From: Elusimicrobiales bacterium
GTDB taxonomy: Bacteria; Elusimicrobiota; Elusimicrobia; Elusimicrobiales; UBA9959
Assembly (NCBI GenBank): GCA_023701245.1
Contig: JAMPXK010000021.1
Coordinates: forward strand, 1 to 38,735
Direction: 5' to 3'
DNA: 38,735 nt
The position numbers and the translations under genes were made by a program. Within the stretch, counting starts at the first letter, position 1. Every line of letters starts with the position of its first letter. A model generated the notes under the pieces. It saw only the letters and a list, made by a program, of their open reading frames with translations. It did not search any database and was not told the origin of the DNA. Shown piece after piece: positions 8,082 through 16,665 of the stretch.

Positions 8082-8969
8082 TTAGCCCCGCAGGGGGGCG
8101 GTGAGGGCGAGGTGGATGGCGCTCAGGTCCTTGTCGCCGTAGCCGGCGGCGGCGGCTTCGGCCATCAGGGCCTCGGCGGCGGCCGTGACCGGCAGGTGCA
8201 GCCGGGAGGCGGCGGCTTCGGCCAGCATGAACCGGGCGTCCTTGAGCATGTGCTTGAGGGGGAAAGCCGGCGGGTAATCCTTGTTGAGGATATTGTCCTT
8301 CTTAAGGCCGAAGTAGGCGCAGTTGAGGGCCGGGTTCTGGGCCAGCGCCTCGAAAATGAGGGCGGGGTCCAGGGCCTGCGCCTGGGCCAGGGCGGCGGCT
8401 TCCGCCAGTGCCGTGGTAAGCTGGGCGACTATCAGGTTGACGCAGAGCTTGAGCGCGGTGCCGGCGGGCGCCGGCCCGGCGTAGACCACGGCCTTGCCCA
8501 TGGCCCTGAGCACCGGGGTATACTTTTCCACCGCGGCCTTGTCGCCGCCGGCCAGGATGACCAGCTGGGCGCTTTCGGCCGCCGGCTTGGAGCCGGAAAC
8601 AGGGCAGTCCAGGAAAGTGACGCCTGCCACATAGCATTTGCGGGCCAGGGCCGCGGTGTAGGCGGGCGAGAGGGTGCTCATGTTGATGAGGGTGTTGCCG
8701 CCGGCGAAAGCCTGGAGCACGCCTTCGGGGCCTTCCAGTACCGCGTCCATGGCGGCAGGGTCCGAGACCATGGTTATGACCGTGTCGGAGGCCTTGGCCA
8801 GGGCGCGGGGGGTGTGGGCCACTTCGCAACCGGCGTCGGCGAACTGGGTGGTGCGCTGCCGGGTGCGGTTGTAGACGCAGACCTGGTAGCCGGCTTTCAG
8901 CAGGTTGCGCGCCATGGCGCTGCCCATTATTCCCAGCCCGATAAAACCTATGCGCGGCGGTATGCTCAT
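8082..8969 (-). CDS. Beta-hydroxyacid dehydrogenase (HIBADH / GLYR1 / tartronate semialdehyde reductase family)
   Basis: The 295-residue protein has an N-terminal Rossmann fold with FIGLGIMGSAMARNL (9-23), NRT at 34-36, the substrate loop DCPVSGS (121-127), and the catalytic Lys174 in GTALKLCVN, with Asn178 following. Family members use NAD(P)H to reduce small 2- or 3-oxo acids such as tartronate semialdehyde, succinic semialdehyde or glyoxylate. The NRT after the second strand favours NADPH. The exact substrate cannot be read from the sequence. The start chosen is the ATG at 8969, which overlaps the stop of the upstream pseudouridine synthase (ATGA); the longer frame above it is a run-through of that gene. 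A terminator follows. Confidence 0.88.
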   Translation of the reverse strand: MSIPPRIGFIGLGIMGSAMARNLLKAGYQVCVYNRTRQRTTQFADAGCEVAHTPRALAKASDTVITMVSDPAAMDAVLEGPEGVLQAFAGGNTLINMSTLSPAYTAALARKCYVAGVTFLDCPVSGSKPAAESAQLVILAGGDKAAVEKYTPVLRAMGKAVVYAGPAPAGTALKLCVNLIVAQLTTALAEAAALAQAQALDPALIFEALAQNPALNCAYFGLKKDNILNKDYPPAFPLKHMLKDARFMLAEAAASRLHLPVTAAAEALMAEAAAAGYGDKDLSAIHLALTAPLRG

Positions 8970-9532
8970 GATATGCCTCTCAGTTTTGATAGTTCGGCCC
9001 GCGTCAGCGGGCGCCAAAGGCCCGGTTCCAGGCCTTGCAGGGTGAGCGGCCCTATGGCGCTGCGCACCAGCCGCAGCACGGGGAAGCCCACCGAAGCCAG
9101 CATGCGCCTGACCTGGCGGTTGCGGCCTTCTTTCAGCACCAGCTCTGCCCAGGACGTGGGCACGGTCTTGCGGAAGCGGACCGGGGGCACGCGCGGCGCC
9201 AGGCCCGGGTCGGGCAGGGCCCTGGCCCCGCAGGGCAGGGTAGGCCCGTCGTTAAGGGTAACGCCGGCGCGCAGGCGCGCCAGAGCCTCCGGCGTTATTT
9301 CGCGCTCTACCTGCGCCCAGTAGGTCTTGGGCAGTTTGTGCCGGGGGTCGGCTACCCTGGCCTGCAGGGCGCCGTCGGAGGTGAGCAGCAGCAGGCCTTC
9401 GCTGTCGGCGTCCAGGCGGCCGGCGGGATAGACGCCGGCGGGCAGGCCGAAGGCGGCCAGCGAGACGTGCCCGTCCTCCGGGGTGAACTGCGACAGCACC
9501 CCGTAAGGCTTGTTGAAGATCAGCGTGGTCAT
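8966..9532 (-). CDS. rluE: 23S/16S rRNA pseudouridine synthase, RsuA/RluE type without S4 domain
   Basis: The 188-residue protein begins directly with the catalytic domain (FNKPYGVLSQF) and has the RsuA-family motif GRLDADSEGLLLLT with catalytic Asp41, then KTYWAQV and EGRNRQVRRM. Lack of the N-terminal S4 domain and the short length match RluE, which in E. coli makes pseudouridine 2457 of 23S rRNA; which site is modified here is not certain. It is divergent from RNase D, with only 45 bp between the two start codons, and overlaps the dehydrogenase downstream by 4 bp. Confidence 0.88.
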   Translation of the reverse strand: MTTLIFNKPYGVLSQFTPEDGHVSLAAFGLPAGVYPAGRLDADSEGLLLLTSDGALQARVADPRHKLPKTYWAQVEREITPEALARLRAGVTLNDGPTLPCGARALPDPGLAPRVPPVRFRKTVPTSWAELVLKEGRNRQVRRMLASVGFPVLRLVRSAIGPLTLQGLEPGLWRPLTRAELSKLRGIS

Positions 9533-9563
9533 CGTGCCCTGTTCGGCCCTCCCCTCATAATGT

Positions 9564-9572
9564 TATTATATT
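9564..9572. promoter_or_regulatory. Overlapping divergent -10 boxes between rluE and RNase D
   Basis: The AT-rich stretch gives TATAAT on the minus strand (9570 to 9565, with a ~32-nt leader containing GAGGGGAGGG before rluE). On the plus strand it gives TATTAT or TATATT, 5-8 nt before the RNase D ATG. The two promoters would exclude each other, and the RNase D transcript would be nearly leaderless. Confidence 0.4.
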
Positions 9573-9577
9573 TTACC

Positions 9578-10717
9578 ATGAGTTACTCTTTCATCGATAA
9601 GCAGGCCGAATTCAACGACCTGGTGGCCAAGCTGGCCACTCACAAATATCTTTCCATCGACACCGAGTCCAACAGCCTCTACGCCTACAAAGAGAAGCTC
9701 TGCCTCATGCAGCTGTCGAGCGAACATATCAACGCCGTGGTGGATACCCTCGCCGTGGACATCAAGCCCATCCTGCCGCTCTTCGCCGATCCGGCCATAG
9801 AGAAGATCTTTCATTCGGCGGATTCCGATATCCGCGTCTTCAAGGGCGCGCTCAAGTGCGTGTTCGTGAATATTTTCGACGTGATGGTGGCGGCCAAGTA
9901 CCTGGGCATCATCAAGTGCGGCCTGGACAGCATGGTGGGGGAGTTCTTCGGGCTGGAACTGAACAAGAAGTTCCAGAAGGCGGACTGGGGCAAGCGCCCC
10001 CTCACGAAGGAGATGCTGGACTACGCCAGCTGCGACACCATCCACCTTAAGAAGCTGCGGGACATCCTGGGCGCGGACCTGGAGAAGAAGGGCAAGCTGG
10101 AGGAAGCCACGGGCCAGTTCGCCCAGATCTGCAAGATCGAGCCCACGCCGATGCGTTTCGACGAGTCGGGCTTCCTGACGCTGAAGGGCGCGCGGCAGCT
10201 CAACGGGCGCGGCCTGGCTGTGCTGCGCGAACTCTATATCGCGCGCGAAGTGGCGGCGATAAAGAAGAATACCCCGCCGTTCAAGGTGATCAGCGAGGAC
10301 CTGATGCTGCGCCTTTCCGTGGCCCCGCGGGAGGGCCTGCATAACCTGTCTATTTTCAAGGGCGTCAGCGCCTATGTGATGGGCGCGCACGGGCCGTGGA
10401 TCCGCGAGGCCCTGCAGAAGGGGCTGAAGGCGCCGGAGTACCACGTGCCCCGGCGCGAAGTGTCGCGCGAGAAGCGGGCGTATTTCGAATCGGTGAAGGT
10501 GAAGTTCAAGGCGCTGAAGCTCTGGCGCAAAGAGACCGCCGCCCGCCGCAACATGCTGCCAGAGGCCATCATGGGCAACGACGTGATGGAGCGCGTGGCG
10601 CTGGCGCAGATCCGCTCCATAGAGGACCTGCACTCCATCCGCGGCCTGGGCGCCGAAAAGGCGTCCCTCTACGGCGCCGAACTCCTAGAATTCCTCAAAA
10701 AGCACCACTCCAAGTAA
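9578..10717 (+). CDS. rnd: Ribonuclease D with HRDC domains
   Basis: The 379-residue protein is a DEDDy 3'-5' exonuclease: SIDTES (Asp28, Glu30), FHSADSD (Asp84) and the third motif LDYASCD (Tyr149, Asp153). Two helical HRDC-like domains follow (about 210-290 and 300-379, the last with IRSIEDLHSIRGLGAEKA). RNase D trims the 3' ends of tRNA precursors and other stable RNAs in the cytoplasm. The length matches E. coli RNase D (375). The start is the ATG before SYSFIDKQAEF; the open frame further upstream runs antisense through rluE and is not coding. There is no Shine-Dalgarno sequence. The 3' end is followed by structured repeat copy C instead of a simple terminator. Confidence 0.92.
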   Translation: MSYSFIDKQAEFNDLVAKLATHKYLSIDTESNSLYAYKEKLCLMQLSSEHINAVVDTLAVDIKPILPLFADPAIEKIFHSADSDIRVFKGALKCVFVNIFDVMVAAKYLGIIKCGLDSMVGEFFGLELNKKFQKADWGKRPLTKEMLDYASCDTIHLKKLRDILGADLEKKGKLEEATGQFAQICKIEPTPMRFDESGFLTLKGARQLNGRGLAVLRELYIAREVAAIKKNTPPFKVISEDLMLRLSVAPREGLHNLSIFKGVSAYVMGAHGPWIREALQKGLKAPEYHVPRREVSREKRAYFESVKVKFKALKLWRKETAARRNMLPEAIMGNDVMERVALAQIRSIEDLHSIRGLGAEKASLYGAELLEFLKKHHSK

Positions 10718-10730
10718 ATCGTATATTGGC

Positions 10731-10862
10731 ACGGGCGCAGGGGCAGGGTTAGCAAAACCCTCGTGAGGCCCGAGCTTGCATAAGCGCGAGGGCCGAATCG
10801 CGGAGCGAGGCCACGGTGTGGCCGAGCGCGTTTTGCGTTCCTGCCCCTGCGACAGGGCCCGT
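10731..10862 (+). repeat. Structured intergenic element, divergent copy C
   Basis: This fills the 173-bp gap between two convergent genes (rnd and ygiQ). A 12-bp perfect outer helix pairs 10736-10747 with 10840-10851, with an extra ACGGGC/GCCCGT beyond a bulge. Inside, GCAAAAC (10752-10758) pairs with GTTTTGC (10830-10836) and encloses two hairpins: GGCCC...GGGCC with an inner GCTT-gcat-AAGC (10767-10794), and GGCCAC-GGT-GTGGCC (10809-10823). The second corresponds to GCGCAC-GGT-GTGCGC in copies A and B, with compensated pairs, and the 3' arm ends with a similar C-rich run. There is no T tract. It is judged a distant family member on structure plus short shared words. Confidence 0.55.
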
Positions 10863-10890
10863 AGCTAACTCTTGCGGGTGCTTTTTAGCG

Positions 10891-12657
10891 CTAGAGGAGT
10901 TTCTTGATTAGGTCGGGGCGGTTGATGTCGCGAAGGGCTTTGAGGATGAGGGAGCGGTTCTCGGGTTTGTAGTACTGCAGGAGTGCGCGCTGCATGCGCC
11001 GCTCCATTTCTTTTTTGGGGACATAGACCGGCTCCAGGGTGAACGGGTCCAGGCCGGTGAAATAGATGGACGTGGCCAGCTCCATGGGGGCGGGCAGGAA
11101 ATCGTTGATCTGCTGCGGGCGGATGTTGCGTTCCTTGAGGAACACGGCCAGGTCCGCCATGTCGGCCAGGGTGGAGCCGGGATGCGCCGAGATGAAGTAG
11201 AGCACCAGGTACTGCTCTTTACCCGCTTTTTTCGATTCGGCGAGGAACTTGTCCGCGAAGTCCTTGAAGACCTCGACGGAGGGCTTCTTCATCACCGAGA
11301 GGACCTTGGGGGAAATGTGCTCGGGCGCCACCTTGAGCTGGCCGCCGGTGTGGAAGCGCGCTATCTCCGAGATGTACTCCCCGCATTTGAGCGCCAGGTC
11401 CATGCGGATGCCGCTGGCGACGAAAGCTTTCTTCAGGCCCTTGAGGGCGCGCACACGGCGCATGAGCGCGAGCAGCGGCTTGTGGTCCGTGTTGAGGTTC
11501 GGGCAGATGACCGGGTGCACGCAGGAGAGCTTTTTGCAGGCCTTGCAGACCTCCATGTCCTTGCCGCGCATTTCATACATATTGGCCGACGGGGCGCCGA
11601 GGTCCGAGATATTGCCGGGGTGGCGCGGGGTGTCGAGCAGCGCGGCGGCCTCTTTCTCCACCGATCCCGGAGAACGGCTCTGGATGAACCTGCCCTGGTG
11701 CAGGGTGAGCGAACAGAAGGCGCAGCCGCCGAAGCAGCCGCGGTGGATGACGATGGAATCTTTTATCATCTCGAGCGCGGGGATGGGCTCTTTGTACGAC
11801 GGGTGGGCGCGCTTGCTGAACGGCAGGCCGTAGACGGCGTCCATTTCCGGCGTGGTCAGCGGCAGGGCGGGGGGATTCTGCACCACGGCCCTGCCTTCGC
11901 TCTTCTGGACGAGGACAGCGGCGTTGTAGGGGTTCGAATTCTCGTAGATGAGCCGGGTGGCCTGGGAGAACTTGACGCGGTCGCCCGAGACCTCGCCGGC
12001 GGTCGGCATTTCCACCGCGCCGGGTATGGCGAGGGCCGCGGCTTCTTTGGCGCCGAGAGGATAGGCCGTGCCGCGGATATCGCGCAGGTCCTGTATCTTT
12101 TCTCCGCCTTTCAGACGGGCGGCGATCTCGCGCGCCTGCCGCTCGCCCATGCCGTAGACGAGCAGGTCCGCCTTGGAGTCCAGCAGCACGCTCTTGCGTA
12201 CTTTATCCGACCAGTAATCGTAATGCGCGAAGCGGCGCATGGTGGCCTCTATGCCGCCTATTACCAGCGGCGCGTCGGGGTAGGCCTCGCGGCAGCGCTG
12301 GGAGTAGATGATGGTGGCCCTGTCCGGGCGCAGGCCGGCCCGGGCGCCGGGGGAGAAATCGTCCGAGGAACGCACCTTGCGGTTGTGCGTGTACTTGTTG
12401 ATCATGGAGTCCATGTTCCCGGCGGAGACGCCGAAGAACAGGCGGGGCTTGCCGAACTGTTTGAAGTCGGCGGCGGAATCCCAGCGCGGCTGGGCCAGGA
12501 TGGCCACTTTCAGGCCTTCGGCCTCCAGGACGCGGCCCAGGAGGGCCATGGCGAAAGAGGGGTGGTCCACGTAGGCGTCGCCCGTGACCAGGATGACATC
12601 GGCGGCGTCCCAGCCGAGCCGGCGCATTTCTTCCGCGGTAGCGGGCAGGAAACTCAT
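10891..12657 (-). CDS. ygiQ: YgiQ-family radical SAM protein (UPF0313)
   Basis: The 588-residue protein has the YgiQ N-terminus ([30 protein letters not shown]) and a cobalamin-binding-like first half. The radical SAM cluster motif is [11 protein letters not shown] (Cys308, Cys312, Cys315), and the later [10 protein letters not shown] motif is also present. YgiQ proteins are widespread and their reaction is unknown. E. coli YgiQ is longer (about 740), so this one lacks the C-terminal extension. A further Cys group at [18 protein letters not shown] may hold a second cluster. The ATG at 12657 has no Shine-Dalgarno sequence and a TGC-TATCAT extended -10 lies 6 nt upstream. Transcription converges with rnd across repeat copy C. 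Confidence 0.9.
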   Translation of the reverse strand: MSFLPATAEEMRRLGWDAADVILVTGDAYVDHPSFAMALLGRVLEAEGLKVAILAQPRWDSAADFKQFGKPRLFFGVSAGNMDSMINKYTHNRKVRSSDDFSPGARAGLRPDRATIIYSQRCREAYPDAPLVIGGIEATMRRFAHYDYWSDKVRKSVLLDSKADLLVYGMGERQAREIAARLKGGEKIQDLRDIRGTAYPLGAKEAAALAIPGAVEMPTAGEVSGDRVKFSQATRLIYENSNPYNAAVLVQKSEGRAVVQNPPALPLTTPEMDAVYGLPFSKRAHPSYKEPIPALEMIKDSIVIHRGCFGGCAFCSLTLHQGRFIQSRSPGSVEKEAAALLDTPRHPGNISDLGAPSANMYEMRGKDMEVCKACKKLSCVHPVICPNLNTDHKPLLALMRRVRALKGLKKAFVASGIRMDLALKCGEYISEIARFHTGGQLKVAPEHISPKVLSVMKKPSVEVFKDFADKFLAESKKAGKEQYLVLYFISAHPGSTLADMADLAVFLKERNIRPQQINDFLPAPMELATSIYFTGLDPFTLEPVYVPKKEMERRMQRALLQYYKPENRSLILKALRDINRPDLIKKLL

Positions 12658-12663
12658 GCGTAA

Positions 12664-12669
12664 ATGATA
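12664..12669 (-). promoter_or_regulatory. Extended -10 box before ygiQ
   Basis: On the minus strand TTTTGCTATCATT contains a TGC-TATCAT extended -10, 6 nt before the ATG. The same 13-mer stands before the MFS gene at 34608. The remaining bases to 12756 are shared with the plus-strand promoter of the outer membrane protein gene, where AT-rich DNA at about 12712-12729 is the best -10 candidate. Confidence 0.4.
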
Positions 12670-12756
12670 GCAAAAAGCCGGGGGCGCGCCGGGGGTTCCA
12701 ATGGCACGCCGTTATTTGTAATAATATAGATAGAAATACGGGTTCCTGGAGGAAAA

Positions 12757-13494
12757 ATGAAAAAACTTATGCTTTCGCTGTGCCTGCTGCCGCTGCTCGC
12801 GGCCGGGGCCAAGGCCGACCCTTTCGAGGATTTTAAGGCCCAGATAGCCGCGCAGGGCGAGGCCCTGCTCAAGCCTTTCGCCATGGACCTCGGCGGCGTG
12901 ATAGGCGGCAACGACTTCAACTCCGGCCGCGGGCTCGGGTTCCCCGGCTTCGAGGCCGGCCTGGCGGCCACGGTGCAGGCCAAACCTTCCAACAGCAACC
13001 GCCTCCTGCGCGACGCTGACGTGAACGCCTTCGGCGCGGCCATGCTGCATGCCGGCGCCGCCCTGCCTTTTTTGGGCGCGGACGTGATGGTGCGCGGCAC
13101 GGGCTACTCCGGCTTCTCCGTGATCGGCGGCGGTCTGCGCAAAGAGATCATCAAGAGCGGCACCCTTACCAAGTTCATCCCGGACGTGTCCGTGAGCGCC
13201 TACTACGACGTGATCGACTACGATTATTTCAAGGGCAGCCACCTGTCGCTGGACGCGGCGGCCTCTTTCGATATCCCGGTGATAAAGCCGTACGTGGGGG
13301 TGGGCATAGACAGGACCACCCTGGAGATAAAGAACGTGAACGCCGCCCTCAACGGGGTGGACGCCACTATCTCCAAGCCGCGCTACACGCTGGGCGTGCG
13401 TCTGTCGCCGCTGCCGCTGCTTTACGTCTACGGGGCGTACAATATCCTGCACGGCGAGACCGGCTATTCGCTGGGCGCCGGCGCCAAGTTTTAA
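12757..13494 (+). CDS. Probable outer membrane beta-barrel protein
   Basis: The 245-residue protein has a clear signal peptide ([20 protein letters not shown], cleaved at about 20). The remainder alternates short amphipathic strands with Gly/Asn turns and ends in [10 protein letters not shown], a C-terminal Phe typical of barrels inserted by the Bam complex. Strand-like segments such as [35 protein letters not shown] and YVYGAYNI suggest 8-12 strands. I do not recognise a named family and no enzymatic motif is visible. GGAGG lies 4 nt before the ATG. It stands alone, divergent from ygiQ, with 58 nt before rocD. It supports a diderm cell envelope. Confidence 0.75.
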   Translation: MKKLMLSLCLLPLLAAGAKADPFEDFKAQIAAQGEALLKPFAMDLGGVIGGNDFNSGRGLGFPGFEAGLAATVQAKPSNSNRLLRDADVNAFGAAMLHAGAALPFLGADVMVRGTGYSGFSVIGGGLRKEIIKSGTLTKFIPDVSVSAYYDVIDYDYFKGSHLSLDAAASFDIPVIKPYVGVGIDRTTLEIKNVNAALNGVDATISKPRYTLGVRLSPLPLLYVYGAYNILHGETGYSLGAGAKF

Positions 13495-13552
13495 GCATTC
13501 GGGAGGCTGGCAGCTTTACGGCAGGGCCGCTCCAATCAAAAAGGAGATCATC

Positions 13553-14767
13553 ATGGAAACCAACCAGACCGGGAACACCGAGAGCAGCAGGCTGATAGAG
13601 GTGGCCGAGAAATACGGCGCCAATAACTACCACCCGCTTCCGATAGTAATTTCCACCGCCAAGGGCGTGTGGGTGAAAGACCCCGAGGGCAACAAGTACA
13701 TGGACATGCTCAGCGCCTACTCCGCGCTGAACCACGGCCACCGCCACCCGCGCGTCATCAAGGCGCTCGTCGAGCAGGCAAAGCAGGTCACGCTGACCTC
13801 GCGCGCCTTCAACAACGCCCAGCTGGGCCCGTTCCTGAAAGAACTGTGCGAGTTCACCGGCTACGAGATGGCGCTGCCTATGAACACCGGCGCCGAAGCC
13901 GTGGAGACCGCGCTGAAAGCCGTGCGCAAGTGGGGCTACAAGGTAAAAGGCATCCCGAACGACAAGGCCGAGATCATCGGCGTGACCAATAACTTCCACG
14001 GCCGCACCATCAGCATAGTATCCTGGTCCACCGAGCCGCAGTACAAGGACGGCTTCGGGCCGTTCACCCCGGGCTTCGTCAACGTGCCCTACGGCGATAT
14101 AGAGGCCCTTAAAAAGGCCATCACCCCCAATACCTGCGCCTTTATAGTGGAGCCCATCCAGGGGGAGGCCGGGATAATAGTTCCGCCGGCCGGCTACCTG
14201 AAAGCCGCCTACGAGCTGTGCAAGGCCAACCGCGTGCTGTTCGTGGCCGACGAGATACAGACCGGCTTCGGCCGCAGCGGTAAAAAGTTCGCCTGCGACT
14301 ACGAAGGCGTTAAGGCCGACATGCTCGTAATGGGCAAAGCCCTCGGCGGCGGCGTGATGCCGATCTCCGCCGTGGTGGCCTCCAAGGAAGTGCTGGGCGT
14401 GTTCAACCCCGGCGACCATGGCAGCACGTTCGGCGGCAACCCGCTCGCGTGCGCGGTGGCCCGCGAGGCACTGAAGGTGCTGACGGAAGAAAAACTGGTG
14501 GAGAACTCCTACGAAATGGGCAAGTACTTCATGGAGAAGCTGCGCTCTATCAAGGGCAAGCACATCAAGGAAGTGCGCGGCAAAGGCCTGCTCATAGGCG
14601 TGGAGATGGATTGCGCGGCGCGCCCTTACTGCGAGCAGCTGATGGCCCTGGGCCTGCTGGCCAAAGAGACGCACGACCACGTGATCCGTTTCGCGCCGCC
14701 GCTCGTGATCACGCAGAACGAGATAGACTGGGCCTTCCGCCGCATCAAGAAGGTCCTTTCGAAGTAA
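13553..14767 (+). CDS. rocD: Ornithine aminotransferase
   Basis: The 404-residue protein is a class III PLP aminotransferase closest in style to ornithine-delta-aminotransferase: [48 protein letters not shown], then [10 protein letters not shown]. Asp233 in [13 protein letters not shown] and Lys262 in [14 protein letters not shown] are the PLP-contacting Asp and the Schiff-base lysine, and [13 protein letters not shown] follows. It moves the delta-amino group of ornithine to 2-oxoglutarate, giving glutamate semialdehyde, and links arginine breakdown to proline and glutamate. AAGGAG precedes the ATG by 7 nt. The gene is monocistronic, closed by a strong terminator at 14779-14815. Confidence 0.93.
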   Translation: METNQTGNTESSRLIEVAEKYGANNYHPLPIVISTAKGVWVKDPEGNKYMDMLSAYSALNHGHRHPRVIKALVEQAKQVTLTSRAFNNAQLGPFLKELCEFTGYEMALPMNTGAEAVETALKAVRKWGYKVKGIPNDKAEIIGVTNNFHGRTISIVSWSTEPQYKDGFGPFTPGFVNVPYGDIEALKKAITPNTCAFIVEPIQGEAGIIVPPAGYLKAAYELCKANRVLFVADEIQTGFGRSGKKFACDYEGVKADMLVMGKALGGGVMPISAVVASKEVLGVFNPGDHGSTFGGNPLACAVAREALKVLTEEKLVENSYEMGKYFMEKLRSIKGKHIKEVRGKGLLIGVEMDCAARPYCEQLMALGLLAKETHDHVIRFAPPLVITQNEIDWAFRRIKKVLSK

Positions 14768-14778
14768 ACTGTTCCGAC

Positions 14779-14815
14779 GCCCCGCCGGCCGCTCAGCGCG
14801 CCGGCGGGGCTTTTT
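14779..14815 (+). terminator. Strong rho-independent terminator of rocD
   Basis: An 11-bp perfect GC stem (GCCCCGCCGGC with GCCGGCGGGGC), 10-nt loop and TTTTT. The next gene starts only 5 nt after the T run. Confidence 0.9.
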
Positions 14816-14820
14816 ACCTG

Positions 14821-15747
14821 ATGCCCGACTCCGAACACAGCTCCGCAGCCCTTTATTTCCGCGCGGCCGCCGCTACGGCGGTGTGGGGGGCGTCTTATCC
14901 TTTTACCAAGCAGCTGATGACCGAGGTGGCCCCGCTGACCATAGTGGTGTCGCGCGCCGCCATAGGCATAGCGCTGCTGGTCCTCTTTGGCGGGGCGCGC
15001 CTGGCTTTCAAGGACTTCCGCGGCGTTACGCTGTGGCGGCTTTTCGTTCTTTCCGTGCTGGGGGTTTCCGCCCAGCAGTATATCCAGGCCTACGCGCTGA
15101 AGTCAACCCTGGCCTCCAACGCGGGCTGGCTGATCTGTACCATTCCCATCATGGTGGCGGGGCTCGCGGCCGCGCTCGGCGAGCGCCTGGGGTTCTTCAA
15201 ACTTGCGGCTTTCGCCCTGGGTACGGCGGGAACGCTCCTGGTGGTCTTCGGGCGGTCCGGGGCCGGCGCCTTCGTGCTGCCGTCCACTAAAGGCGACCTG
15301 ATCTTCCTGGTCAGCTGCGTGGACTGGACCTTTTACGTGCTCTTCGCCCAGCGCTGGCTGAAGGACTGGCCGCAGGCCAAGGTGACGGCGGCCACCATGC
15401 TGGTGGCGCTGGCGAGCGTGCTGCCCGCCTGGCTGCTGGGCGGCGGGCCGGCGGATTTCGCCGCCGTCAGCTCGCGGGGCTGGGCCGGGCTCGCCTACCT
15501 CGGGGTTCTCTCTTCGGCGGTAGGCTACCTTTTCTGGAACAGCGCCGTGGAGGGGCTTGGCGGCGTGAAGGCCTCCTATTTCATCTACCTGCAGCCGTTC
15601 TCGGCGATGCTCGCCTCCTACCTGCTCCTGGGGGAGAAAGCCGCCATCCCCGCTTTCTTCGGAGGCCTGCTGATACTCGCCGGAGTCTACCTGGTGGGCC
15701 TGAAGGACGGCCGCCGCAAATTCCCGGAGGTTCCCGCGAATGCCTGA
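14821..15747 (+). CDS. EamA/DMT-family permease, 10 transmembrane segments
   Basis: The 308-residue protein has ten hydrophobic helices in two EamA repeats. The first opens with AAATAVWGASYPFTKQLM. The second starts near GDLIFLVSCVDWTFYVLF and ends with FIYLQPFSAMLASYLLLGEKAAIPAFFGGLLILAGVYL, the signature end of the family. EamA permeases export amino acids or other metabolites; the substrate here is unknown. The ATG is 5 nt after the T run of the rocD terminator and has no Shine-Dalgarno sequence, so initiation depends on read-through or an unseen promoter. The longer frame upstream overlaps rocD and has no plausible start. It overlaps murB by 8 bp, so the two are co-translated. Confidence 0.88.
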   Translation: MPDSEHSSAALYFRAAAATAVWGASYPFTKQLMTEVAPLTIVVSRAAIGIALLVLFGGARLAFKDFRGVTLWRLFVLSVLGVSAQQYIQAYALKSTLASNAGWLICTIPIMVAGLAAALGERLGFFKLAAFALGTAGTLLVVFGRSGAGAFVLPSTKGDLIFLVSCVDWTFYVLFAQRWLKDWPQAKVTAATMLVALASVLPAWLLGGGPADFAAVSSRGWAGLAYLGVLSSAVGYLFWNSAVEGLGGVKASYFIYLQPFSAMLASYLLLGEKAAIPAFFGGLLILAGVYLVGLKDGRRKFPEVPANA

Positions 15748-16636
15748 CTATTCCCAGCTTAAAGCCAAGTTCGGCGAGCGCTGCGTTTTGGGGGCGCCGG
15801 CGGCGGGCTTTACCACTTACAAGGCCGGCGGGGCGGCCGAAGCGCTGGCCGAACCCTGCTCGCCCGAGGAATTCTCCTGGCTTGCCGCCTGGTGCCGCGC
15901 CAATAACGCGCCACTTACCGTGCTGGGCGGCGGGTCCAACGTGCTGGTGAGCGACAAAGGACTGCCGGGCGTGACCGCCCTGACCGGGAGGCTCTCCGGG
16001 GTGGAAGCCCGGGGAGCCGTCATTACGGCGCAGGCCGGCGCGCCCTGGGACCTGGTGGCCCGCCTGTCCGCGGAGAAAGGGCTGGCCGGCTTGGAAAAGA
16101 CCTCCGGGATACCCGGTTCCGTGGGGGGCGCGGTGCGCATGAACGCCGGCGCTTTCGGCCAGGAAACTTTCGACCGGCTTAAGGCCGTGGAGGCGCTGGA
16201 CCCCGAAGGCCGGCCCGTGCGCCTGGAAAAGAAGGATATTCCCCACGGCTACCGCAGCACGCAAGGCCTGGAACGCCTGATAATAATTTCAGCCAGTTTC
16301 GAGTTCACGCCGGGCGAGCCGGGCGTGCTGCTGCAGGACCGGTCCTGCGTGCTGGCCTCGCGGGAGGTCAAGCAGCCGCTGGACCTGCCTTCCGCCGGCA
16401 GCGTTTTCAAGCGGCCGCCGGGAGATTACGCGTCGCGGCTGATAGACGCGGCCGGCCTCAAGGGCCTGCGCGTGGGCGGCGCGGCGGTGTCGGCCAAACA
16501 CGCGGGCTTCATAGTGAACGCCGGCGGGGCCACGGCCGCCGACATCTACGCCCTGATAGGCGAAGTGAAGGCGCGCGTAAAGGCCGCGTCGGGCGTGGAA
16601 CTGGAGCTGGAGCAGATACTGCTGGGAGAATTTTAG
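15740..16636 (+). CDS. murB: UDP-N-acetylenolpyruvoylglucosamine reductase
   Basis: The 298-residue protein carries the FAD-binding motifs VLGGGSNVLVSDKG (61-74) and GLEKTSGIPGSVGGAVRMNAGAFG (117-140). Tyr171-Arg172 lies in GYRST, the catalytic proton donor Ser221 in AGSVFKRP, and the final Glu291 in the LELEQILLG end motif. It matches the shorter MurB class without the extra third-domain loop. MurB makes UDP-MurNAc, the second committed step of peptidoglycan synthesis, in the cytoplasm. It is unusual to find it away from the mur/fts cluster, between an EamA permease (8-bp overlap) and an envelope macroglobulin (29-nt gap with a GGGGGAG ribosome site for the latter), which suggests an envelope operon. 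Confidence 0.95.
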   Translation: MPDYSQLKAKFGERCVLGAPAAGFTTYKAGGAAEALAEPCSPEEFSWLAAWCRANNAPLTVLGGGSNVLVSDKGLPGVTALTGRLSGVEARGAVITAQAGAPWDLVARLSAEKGLAGLEKTSGIPGSVGGAVRMNAGAFGQETFDRLKAVEALDPEGRPVRLEKKDIPHGYRSTQGLERLIIISASFEFTPGEPGVLLQDRSCVLASREVKQPLDLPSAGSVFKRPPGDYASRLIDAAGLKGLRVGGAAVSAKHAGFIVNAGGATAADIYALIGEVKARVKAASGVELELEQILLGEF

Positions 16637-16665
16637 GGCCGCGCGGCGGCCCACGGGGGAGAAAC

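Noticed and set aside
9035-9577. N-terminal extension of RNase D
   Set aside because: The in-frame upstream codons lie antisense to rluE and encode no RNase D-like sequence. The DEDDy domain starts normally at the ATG at 9578.
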